A DNA stretch of 64,000 nt from Chlorokybus atmophyticus (taxonomy: Eukaryota > Streptophyta > Chlorokybophyceae > Chlorokybales > Chlorokybaceae): NCBI GenBank assembly GCA_009103225.1, contig RHPI01002568.1, positions 46,425 through 110,424 on the forward strand, in the 5' to 3' direction. Made by a program: the position numbers and the translations under genes. Positions 48,185 through 57,200 of this stretch are shown piece after piece (the stretch's first letter is position 1; each line of letters starts with the position of its first letter). The notes beneath the pieces are model-generated. The model ran no database searches. It worked only from the letters and a program-made list of their open reading frames with translations, and was not told the origin of the DNA.

Positions 48185-48787
48185 TGTCATGCCTATCGCC
48201 CAAGCATGCCAGTCGTCATCGGGCATGCCTACAGCGAGACCCTCGCCCGGCTTACCAGCATGGCAACCCGCGCGCGCCTCTGACCAGTAGCTAGGTCATG
48301 TCCCTAGAGTAGCTCGTGACCATAGCCTGCATAGGCACCGCGCGTAGCTGTGCAGTTGTGAGTTCAGTTATAAGTCCGGTTCTATATCGAGTGGGCATTT
48401 CCTGTGGAAATAGCCTCAATATAACCGTTAGCTTATGTTCTGGACAGTCATGAGTTGACTTGTATAAGTAGGCACAGTGTTCACCGGATCAGCTGGTGAC
48501 ACTGTAAGTGAGAAAGCTAAGAGCTTGTGAAGCGACTTGAACTACGAACACAACGTCCTGGTTCCCAAGAATCCCCTCACCGTGTGAGAGCCTGTGCATG
48601 TTCTTGTGCACTGTGCTTGTTCTTGCTGTGAGCTTTGTGTACTTGGTCGCGGTGTGCTCGTTGGCATCAGTCAGGGCATAGCATCCACGTGTTGCTTGCT
48701 CATTCATCTCACTGAACAGTGTATTCCTCTCCCACTCACGCAAAGAACTGTGTAAACAGCACTACCTATAGTAGTGGCTTGTTGACT
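48185..48787 (+). repeat. A1 terminal repeat of Gypsy-A
   Basis: 603 bp, starting TGTCATGCC and ending cctatagtagtggcttgttgact. The body follows directly (tacagtgtcaccctc), with no copy of B. It includes a TATA-like tgtataagtag (about 48458) and a short hairpin (actacctatagtagt). No typical tRNA primer site follows it. Confidence 0.88.
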
Positions 48788-48998
48788 TACAGTGTCACCC
48801 TCTTTGCTCAAGTGAGTGTAGTTGCAAGCTGTACATCAGCATCGCAATCTGTAGTTGTACACATCACAGTGCAGTGTTGTCACCGTCATCGCATAGCGCG
48901 CACAAGCGCTAGTGTGTTGGGTGATAGCAGCATTAGAGATCCCATTGTAGAACACAAACACTCTACCCTTTATCCACTTTCACCATCGCACCAGCTGT
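48788..48998 (+). other. Gypsy-A untranslated leader
   Basis: About 210 bp between A1 and the ORF1 ATG. No match to the 3' end or anticodon arm of initiator Met-tRNA was found, so the reverse-transcription primer of this family is unknown. Confidence 0.5.
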
Positions 48999-51900
48999 AT
49001 GAGCAGGCCCACCCCGTTCTCCCCAATAGACGAGGGTGACCTCAGCAGTTGGAGCCCAACCACCAACCTCACATACGAGCGGACCAGTGACGGGAGCATC
49101 AACCGCAGCAGCAGAGGCCAGCGCTCCATCTCCGGCTTCACCCCGCTCCACTCTACTCCTCGTCATCAAGCTTCTCCACTATCATCGGACAGCGACGACA
49201 ACAAGATGGAGTCTTCCAGTTCAACCACATCCCTGCGCTTCTCCGGACGTGCCGGCACCACCTCGCTGGATGAGTTCATCATCAAGTTCCACTCCAAGAT
49301 GCGGCAGCAAGCTCTGAAGAACAAAGACTGGTCAGATGAGATCTCTTTCCACATTGCTGCTCAGTATCTTGATTATGAAGCACACGATGTCTGGAAGTCC
49401 GTTGCTGAACTGCATCGAGTAGACGGCTATGGCGAGCTTGCCAGCACCATAGCATCTGCATCGCTGCACCGTCCAACAGGTGTCGTTCCACCTGCCACTT
49501 CAGTTGCAGTAACAGGCTTGTCCATAGCTGCAGCTCTCAAGCAGGCAGAGGAGGAGGAACCGGAGTTGGTACTTGTCAACTTGACCCCTGCAGAAGTTGA
49601 GTCCAAGGAGGCCACACGTCGAGTCCGCATCCTTGACCGTTCTGCCGTCATCATTGAGGAACAAAAAGCTGCACAGCAAGCGGCAGCCGCAGAGTGGGGT
49701 CCTCCTCTACCTCCGGCAACACCTAGCTCTCGTGCGGGAGGCAGTACCTTCACCCTCGGGTCAGTAGCACTGCGTGCACCAGCCATCTCCGTAGGTGCTG
49801 CCATCTCTGATTTGCCACTCAAGGATCTGTACGCTGCCCTGCGCCGCACCTTCCCTCCTCAGACCACCAGCAAGGTTGAGGAGCTGAGACGCTTCCGACG
49901 CAAGCCCAATGAGGATCCCCTCCGCTTGTACTCCAGACTGGAAGGTCTGCTAGAGGACACTGATTACAGGATTGTCAGTGAGGAGGCTGCTGCAGTGATA
50001 TGCGTCAATGAGTTGGATGCTGCTCTGAGCGAGTCGACACGCCTGACTCTGAACTACAGCAGGCCCCTTGGCTACACCCTCAAGGAAGCTTTCGAGACTG
50101 CAGAAGCCATCCATAAGCGCGCAGTGTATGAGAAAGCGGTGCTGGACACCAATCGCAGTGCCTCACGGCCTATGGCAGGCACAAGTGCAGAGCCTCCTCG
50201 GCGGGACCGCAGCCGGGAGTCGCAAGGCATCCATTACAAGGATAAACGGTCAGCTCATGCTGCCCTTGTGGCTCCAGTGCTGTGCCACCGGTGTGATCGA
50301 CATGGCCACTACAAAAAGGAGTGCACCGAAGATTACGGCAACCTTGTGTGCGACCACTGCCACAAGACGGGACACTTGGAGACAGTATGCTGGCTCAAGT
50401 TCCCTGAGCTGCGGCCCCCTATTGGCTACAACAACAGCAACAACGCTGTTGGCTACCGCGGCCACAACAACCACAACAACAACGGGGGCTACAACAACAG
50501 CAACCATGCTGGCGGCCACAACAACAGCAACAACGCTGGTGGTCGCAACAACGGCAATTACGCTGGTGGCCACAACCCCAACAACAACAGCAACGCTGGC
50601 GCCCGCAAGGAAGAAGCTGGCTATAGGGGGAAAAACCGCCCTCCACAGCACAAAGGACTTGAGGGACGTCCTCGCGCTGGAGCTGCTGCTGTCAAGGCAC
50701 CAACCAATCCACCGGCTATCGACCAAGTGGCAGCCCTGATGGCGCGCGTGGCACAGCTGGAGGAAAACAAGGAGCAGGACTATCAAGCCTGCTATGCTGC
50801 TAGGTGGGCATTGATGGCACCGAAACGGGATAGGGACACTCCCACGCCGTCACGCGTACAACCATCCAGACGGGCGCGCAGGGAAGCTGGCGCGTCGTCA
50901 ACAGCGGCATCGTCGGACGCCACAAGTGGTGCTGCCTCGGCAGCCACAACCACCGCTGGGACGACGCCGTCGACGACACCGTCGGCGTCCACACCGACTA
51001 CGACAGCAGGTGTCAGCACTCTTGGCACCACGCTGTTCCCGGTGATGGAGAGCACCCACGCCGCAGCAACCATGGTCGTTGGGTTCGTAAGTGGTGAATC
51101 CACCACTCCTGCCTCCATCGGAGCGACCACATCAACCGCAATTGCTGCCACCCTCACAGCCGCCACTTCAATGACGACGACTGCGGCAGGTGCCACCACC
51201 ATCGCCTCCAGTAGTGCTGCCATACCCACCGCACCACTTCCTGAAAGCCGGACGGCACCGCCACCAGCATTGGACGTCACACAGCAAGTGCCACGCGGGC
51301 CGCAAGCAGAACGCGCCTGGGCGTCGATTCTACGCAACGTGGAGCCCACCACTATTGCGTACGGACCAGGGGGGCAACGCACCACGCGCGTGGCACGCGA
51401 TGATTGCATCTTGCCCCTACCACCGCCAGAATACCACACGCTGCCAGAACCCACACAACAGCAGCTGGAGGATGAAATCCTCGCCGGCACTGCACCAGAG
51501 ATGAGGGATCGTCTGTTCGGGGTCACCTATCGCCGACCTGCGGTGTTGGAACTGGCCATCCAGTTATTCCTGGCATTACATGCACGGTTGCAGGGCGCAC
51601 CCAGTCAATCGCGACAGCCCATGCCCGCTCAACAGATTGACTTCGAGCCTTCGCCACTGGACCTACTCGGCCTCCAGCGACACAAACTCCAAGACCTCGT
51701 GGTCACGATGTCTGACATCGCGCTGGGCGCTGATCCCGCTCTCCGGGGGCTCACTCCAGGCAGTCGTCAAGAGCGTTTTTCTGCACTCGAACAGGCCCAT
51801 CGGTATCGCATGGACCAAGCTGCCCAAGTGGACGCGCGCCGACAAGCGTACGAAGCAGCACACGCCGTTATCGTACCAACCGTAGCGCCAGCACATGTTG

Positions 51901-53054
51901 CCAGCGCCTCCACGGCGCCGACCACAGCACACTCCACTGCGATGGCCATCGAGCAGCCGGGACACGCAACTGTTGCAGACCAAGCGAGGGCGTTGGCGCA
52001 ACAATTGAGGGGAGTAATTGCCCCGCTGCTGCCTCCTTTGGTCGAAGACATGCCTGAGGATCAACGCGATGCAGGGCGAGGGTACCTCACCCCGCAAGGG
52101 GACACCACACAACGAGGAGGAGCTGGTATGGTGGGGGAGCAACAACTCCGTACCGCACTCATCCGGCAAGCAGTCATGTTGCACAGGCCTGAGGGCAACA
52201 CATTAAGACAGATGATGGGGATGCAAGAGGGCAGCGCCGCGCGAGCTCGTCTCGTGACATGGCTTGTTGCCAATCACCCTGCTGTCCCTCTGTTTGCCTT
52301 TGGCAACCGAGCATCATGGTTGGGGGCATTCGTTCGTTCGCTGCGACAAGCATACGACGAGGCTGCCACCACAGCCCCGGACACGCTGGAGGGAGTGCAA
52401 AAGGCAATGCTTCGGCTGCCAGGGGTGGAAGCCGCACGGCAACGGCGGCGCATCGCCATTGCTCATGAGCTACACGTACAGCAGACTGACCTCCAGCGCA
52501 CCCTACGTGCTCGCGCCATGACTGTGCTCGATGTGGGAGTGGTACAAGGAAGGTGGGATGCCTACATGGCAGGGATCCTACGAGTCCCCACCATTACTCA
52601 CGACATGCGGCGACAGCTGCTACGCGCCGTATACCTGCAGCCCATGCCTCAATATCATCATTGGACCGACACGGACACCGAGCCCACGGCCACGTGGGAA
52701 GGGACATTGGTCAGAGAAGCGGCTCATGCTGTGCGATGGACGTACGCCGCGGAGCAAGCTGAACGCGAGGCAGGCCCACAAACACCGGGTCCACCGGGGT
52801 TCCCTCCACAGCCACTGGGTACGCCCGCGGGCATGATTCCAGCTTCGCAGAGGCGTCATCCACCTGCGCCGCAACCACAACCGGCGCCGGATCCTCCAGC
52901 ACCGAGGCCCCCCCGTGTCTACCAACCACCTCGACAAGGTCGGTTCGGCAGAGGGAGAGGGCAAGGAGGGGGTTCTCCGGACCCAGCAGGCAGAGGAGCT
53001 CTGGCTGCCATGCGCTCAGCATCTCCAGCTGAGGCAACTGAGTCAGAGGAATAG
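48999..53054 (+). CDS. gag: Gypsy-A ORF1: Gag-like protein with two zinc knuckles and a long extra C-terminal half
   Basis: 1351 residues from ATG 48999. Residues about 70-150 (E-F-I-I-K-F-H-S-K-M-R-Q-Q-A-L-K-N) and 280-400 (Y-A-A-L-R-R-T-F-P-P, F-R-R-K-P-N-E-D-P-L-R-L-Y) form the capsid region. Two CCHC knuckles (C-H-R-C-D-R-H-G-H-Y-K-K-E-C and C-D-H-C-H-K-T-G-H-L-E-T-V-C) lie at about 427-465. An Asn/Gly/His low-complexity tract (N-N-S-N-N-A-G-G) spans about 477-540, then an Ala/Thr-rich linker (about 630-760). The last 600 residues are helical and Pro-rich with no domain I recognise. It ends E-S-E-E, TAG; the same frame continues with T-P-R-M-K-R-L-R-I into the protease. The capsid packages element RNA. 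The length is far above that of usual Gag proteins. Confidence 0.88.
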   Translation: MSRPTPFSPIDEGDLSSWSPTTNLTYERTSDGSINRSSRGQRSISGFTPLHSTPRHQASPLSSDSDDNKMESSSSTTSLRFSGRAGTTSLDEFIIKFHSKMRQQALKNKDWSDEISFHIAAQYLDYEAHDVWKSVAELHRVDGYGELASTIASASLHRPTGVVPPATSVAVTGLSIAAALKQAEEEEPELVLVNLTPAEVESKEATRRVRILDRSAVIIEEQKAAQQAAAAEWGPPLPPATPSSRAGGSTFTLGSVALRAPAISVGAAISDLPLKDLYAALRRTFPPQTTSKVEELRRFRRKPNEDPLRLYSRLEGLLEDTDYRIVSEEAAAVICVNELDAALSESTRLTLNYSRPLGYTLKEAFETAEAIHKRAVYEKAVLDTNRSASRPMAGTSAEPPRRDRSRESQGIHYKDKRSAHAALVAPVLCHRCDRHGHYKKECTEDYGNLVCDHCHKTGHLETVCWLKFPELRPPIGYNNSNNAVGYRGHNNHNNNGGYNNSNHAGGHNNSNNAGGRNNGNYAGGHNPNNNSNAGARKEEAGYRGKNRPPQHKGLEGRPRAGAAAVKAPTNPPAIDQVAALMARVAQLEENKEQDYQACYAARWALMAPKRDRDTPTPSRVQPSRRARREAGASSTAASSDATSGAASAATTTAGTTPSTTPSASTPTTTAGVSTLGTTLFPVMESTHAAATMVVGFVSGESTTPASIGATTSTAIAATLTAATSMTTTAAGATTIASSSAAIPTAPLPESRTAPPPALDVTQQVPRGPQAERAWASILRNVEPTTIAYGPGGQRTTRVARDDCILPLPPPEYHTLPEPTQQQLEDEILAGTAPEMRDRLFGVTYRRPAVLELAIQLFLALHARLQGAPSQSRQPMPAQQIDFEPSPLDLLGLQRHKLQDLVVTMSDIALGADPALRGLTPGSRQERFSALEQAHRYRMDQAAQVDARRQAYEAAHAVIVPTVAPAHVASASTAPTTAHSTAMAIEQPGHATVADQARALAQQLRGVIAPLLPPLVEDMPEDQRDAGRGYLTPQGDTTQRGGAGMVGEQQLRTALIRQAVMLHRPEGNTLRQMMGMQEGSAARARLVTWLVANHPAVPLFAFGNRASWLGAFVRSLRQAYDEAATTAPDTLEGVQKAMLRLPGVEAARQRRRIAIAHELHVQQTDLQRTLRARAMTVLDVGVVQGRWDAYMAGILRVPTITHDMRRQLLRAVYLQPMPQYHHWTDTDTEPTATWEGTLVREAAHAVRWTYAAEQAEREAGPQTPGPPGFPPQPLGTPAGMIPASQRRHPPAPQPQPAPDPPAPRPPRVYQPPRQGRFGRGRGQGGGSPDPAGRGALAAMRSASPAEATESEE

Positions 53055-54215
53055 ACACCTCGCATGAAGAGGCTGCGTATCGACGCCAACGTTGCCATGG
53101 TGGCCAACCAAGGCAAGCACGTTACCATCAACGGTCTGGCACCCAAGCGGGTAATGTTGGACACCGGAGCACAGCCTGTCATCATCGGGCGCTTCCTCGC
53201 GCGGTCCCTAGGCATAACCAGTTCCGACTTGGTGCCTTGCCCGTACGTGTTGGACACTGCCACAGGTAGCCGAGATAAGGTGATGGGAGTCACCAGGGAG
53301 GCCTTTTGCATTCGGTTGACAGGGCTGGACCCAACCCACACGACCGAGATCGTCCAGCAATGCGTGGTCACCAATGCCGGCTCCTTCGACTTTCTGCTTG
53401 GGCAGGATTTCAACTTCCCTGTGGGCATGGGCCTCGACTGCTGGACAGAACGAGCGTGGTTTCGGCCACATTGGGATGAGGACGACGGAGAGGTACAGGG
53501 CTTCCTGCCTCTCGAGTTGGTCTCGCGCACGCGCGCCCAACGCAAAATGGCTGCCATGGCCACACGCAGACACGCCCGCACCCGGAAGGCTGTAGTGGCC
53601 ATATACGACGGTGCTCGGACCATCCCGTACAACGAAGAGCAGGAGGATGCCACCGTGGAAGTAGCATTACAAGACCCAGCTGAACGGCGCTGGCGCGCAC
53701 AGGTGGACGCACACATCTTGCTCAGCCACCCACTGATCACCACGCGCTTCCCCAACTACCGAAGCCACGTCAAGGTGCAGGACCACCATATGGTGGCCAC
53801 CGGAGTGGTGGAATTCCACACCTTTCGCAGGCAACAGGGCATCACAGTGTTGGAGCTGTTTGGAGGCATTGGCAGTGGTCTTGCTGCGGTCCTCAACACG
53901 GGCGTGAAGGTTACCAACTATTACTGCGACCCAAACCCACACGCGCAAACGGGCCTCAAGCACCACTTACGCCAACTGCACACCAGGTATCCACGGCAAC
54001 TACCCCTCTCGGCGTTGCAAGGCAGCCTCAAAGCATTGCCACAGGATGTCCGGCTGATCACTGAAGATCACCTACTGTCCCTCGGCAACGTCGACCTGTT
54101 AATAGCTGGATGGGAATGCCAAGGGCACTCCAGGGCAGGCAAGGGACAAGCTTGTCCCTTAAGCTTGTCCCTTAAGGCCTCGAAAACCCTCGCTCCAGGT
54201 TGTTCTGGGAGCTGA
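53055..54215 (+). CDS. pol: Gypsy-A protease and N-terminal half of the C5 cytosine methyltransferase
   Basis: Same frame as ORF1 after the TAG at 53052-53054; the first ATG is 53064. Retropepsin-like protease: V-M-L-D-T-G-A-Q-P-V-I-I-G, with L-L-G-Q-D-F-N-F-P later. A linker follows to about residue 250. The methyltransferase begins with motif I L-E-L-F-G-G-I-G-S-G-L-A-A-V (about residue 260), then a C-D-P-N-P acidic loop, and catalytic motif IV I-A-G-W-E-C-Q-G-H-S-R-A-G (about residue 345; Cys is the nucleophile, with W-E replacing the usual P-P before it). The frame then runs into a 26-nt insertion (54150-54175) and stops at 54215. Without it the frame would run into the next segment as in Gypsy-B. 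The domain would methylate cytosine in DNA using S-adenosylmethionine. Confidence 0.9.
   Translation, partial: TPRMKRLRIDANVAMVANQGKHVTINGLAPKRVMLDTGAQPVIIGRFLARSLGITSSDLVPCPYVLDTATGSRDKVMGVTREAFCIRLTGLDPTHTTEIVQQCVVTNAGSFDFLLGQDFNFPVGMGLDCWTERAWFRPHWDEDDGEVQGFLPLELVSRTRAQRKMAAMATRRHARTRKAVVAIYDGARTIPYNEEQEDATVEVALQDPAERRWRAQVDAHILLSHPLITTRFPNYRSHVKVQDHHMVATGVVEFHTFRRQQGITVLELFGGIGSGLAAVLNTGVKVTNYYCDPNPHAQTGLKHHLRQLHTRYPRQLPLSALQGSLKALPQDVRLITEDHLLSLGNVDLLIAGWECQGHSRAGKGQACPLSLSLKASKTLAPGCSGS
54141..54175. repeat. Snap-back duplication: 9-bp inverted copy, repeated twice
   Basis: aagggacaa (54141-54149) is followed by two tandem 13-mers gcttgtcccttaa (54150-54162, 54163-54175), each holding the reverse complement ttgtccctt. 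The 26 inserted nt shift the frame by 2. Gypsy-B lacks the insertion (G-R-G-Q-G-L continues directly). Confidence 0.9.
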
Positions 54216-57200
54216 TGAGGATCATCCACCTCCTTCAACACCACCAGATCTCCAGACCCCTGGGGTACGTCATCGAAAATGTGCATTCAGAGGACGACAA
54301 GCGTCCGCACGTGGCCTCCAGCTACCGACAAGTTTGCTCCATTCTGGGGCACCCACTCAAGGTGAACGCGGCACGACATGGCTCGCGCGCACATCGTGTA
54401 CGTGCCAAATGGACAAACTTGGCCACCGTGGAGGAGCTCATGACCGCCAAATACACGCGCAGCGCTCGGCCGCGCAACCTGCTGGTCGACGACATCCTTG
54501 ACCCCGGCCGCACAGCACAACCTGTCCTGCATCATAACCACAACCACTTCTACCAGTGCAATCAGCCTGGTCAGCCCCGTCGCGCACTCCCCACATTGGT
54601 GTCCTACCCGGGCTCCTACGCATTTCGGAACGGTGGTGACGGGATGGTATTTGATGCGACCACCAACACGCTGGAAGAACCCACCGCACGCGAACGTGAA
54701 CGCGCCATGGGCTTCTTCCCCAACAGCATCACAGGTTCATTGCTGACAGACAGTCAGCAATGCCAGCTGCTTGGTCGCGCCATGGACCAGAACAGCATGG
54801 TATGGCTGCTGGAGCTGAGCTTCGCGTTGCAGGACCGCCACGTGTCCTTCGAGGATCTCGAACACTTGGCTGGGGGGTGGGCTGATCGCGTAGCCGACAC
54901 CAAGGCAGCTCACACAGCTCTCGAGGTGGTCCACATGGAGGAGCAAGCGGCAGTGACAGTGGAGGACATTTCTGTGGTTGCCAATGCAACCTCCTGGGAC
55001 CATGCCATTGGCCCGGTGGCCACGGAAGACACTCGAGAGAAGCTGGAGGCTCTCCTCAATAAATGGAGGAGCCAATTCAGCTTCAATGTGAAGGAATTGG
55101 GTACATGTTCGGTGTACCAGATGGACATCGAGCTAGTGGACACTGAGCCGGTGTTCCGGCGACAATACAGGCTCTCCAAGTTGGAAGAAGACTTGGTGGA
55201 ACAGAGATGTAAGGCGCTGCTGGATGCAGGCCTTATCGAAGAGTCCACATCGGACTTCGCAGCAGCAACCGTCATGCCCCTGAAGAAGGATTCAGCAGGC
55301 AACTGGACAGAGCGACGCATGTGTGGCAACTATCGTCCCCTCAACAACAAGACCAAGCAAGACCGGCACCCCATGCCCACAGCAGAGGGTATTTTTGATG
55401 ATGTAGGAGACTGCACAGTCTTCAGCATCCTGGACATGCGTCAGGGGTACAACCAGATCGCCATCGAGGACGAGGACAAGCACAAGACCTCCTTCTGGGG
55501 CAACCGCCAGTTGTACCAATGGAAGGTAATGCCGTTCGGGCTGAAGAATGCCCCCGCCAAGTTTCAACGCGTCATGGACAAGGCCTTGAAGGGGTTGGAC
55601 TGCGCGCGGTGCTACATCGATGACATCCTCATCTTCAGCCGCAGCAACGAGGAGCATCTTCAGCACATCGAAGCGGTGCTGGAACGACTCAAGGGAGTGG
55701 GGATGACCGTACACCCCGACAAGTGTACCTTCTTCACCCACAAGGTGCCGTACTTAGGGCACATGATTGTGCCCCATGGTGTGTATGTGCAGCAGGCAAA
55801 AGTAGAGGCTCTGGCAGCTATCCCTGCCCCGACAGACCTCACGCGCCTGCGCGCTTTCTTGGGACTTGCCAACTATTATCGCCGATTCGTGAAGGACTTC
55901 GCGAAGATCGCAAGGCCCCTCAACGAGCTACTGAAAAAGGAGGTGGAGTTCGCGTGGAAGGAGCCGCAACAGCAGGCCTTCGAGGAGCTGAAGAGCAGAC
56001 TCACCAGCGCTCCCATCCTTCAACGTCCGGACTACGCCAAGCCTTTCATCCTTCACACCGACTGGAGCAAGCTGGGGATGGGAGCGGTGCTGGTGCAGCA
56101 CGATGAGCACAAGAAGGAGCGGGTGGTGGCATACGCCAGCCGAAGCAACAACAGCGCCGAGGCCAACTACAGCAGCTATAAAGGGGAATGCCTCGCTGCA
56201 GTGTGGGCCATCTCCTTCTTCCGACCTTTCCTCTTTGGTCGACAGTTCCAACTGATCACCGATTATCAGCCCCTCAAGTGGCTGATGACCAACCAACATC
56301 TGACAGGGAAACTTGCTCGATGGGCCCTGCTGTTACAGGAATACGACTTCGAGATTGACCACCGCGCTGGCCTCACCAACCAAGACGCCGATGGCCTCAG
56401 TCGCAACCCCCACCTCAGCACCAACGACGCAACTGGAGCGCGGCATGAGCTCATCCCTGCAGCAACAGCTCCCACCATGGCAGCCATGTTTGCTGCTGCC
56501 GCGTTGCGCTCAGGGCGCAAGACCAACACCACGGCCTCAGCAGTGGTAGAGGAGATTCCCGCCCTTGAGTCTACCGACCCTGCGGCAATCACACCCTTGG
56601 GAGACGCCCACGCAGCCGACATTGACGTCGATGACACAGAGCTGGCGTCCACTGACACCAGGCAGGACATATGGCACGACAAGCCATCACTTTCCTTTCT
56701 TCAACGTGGCCATCTCCCCTCTGGCATGAGCGCTCGAAAGAAGGACCGGGTCAACCAACGCACCCGTCACTATCGATGGGCAGGTGACAAGCTGTATCGC
56801 CGCTTCCACGACGAAGACAAGGAAGTGCCGACACCAGTCACGCGCGAGGACATTATTGCTTCCCTCCACACTGAGCTTGGACACTTTGGTGTCAAGCGCA
56901 CAGTCAGTTTAGTGAGAGCACAATATTGGTGGTATGGATTAACAAAACAGGTGCAAAGGTTCGTCAGTCACTGCCAGCAGTGTGACATGGTGCGCGCCAG
57001 CCTCAACACGCGTAGCGCCACCTTGCACCCACTCCCCATCTCCGGTCTCTTTTACCGATGGGGACTCGACATCTTGGGGGACTTGGCACCCTCAGCACGT
57101 GGCAACCGTTACATCCTGGTCATGATTGAGCACTTCTCCAAATGGGTGGAGCTGGTGCCATTACCCGACAAGAGCAGCAGGGGGGTGTCTCAAGCCTTCC

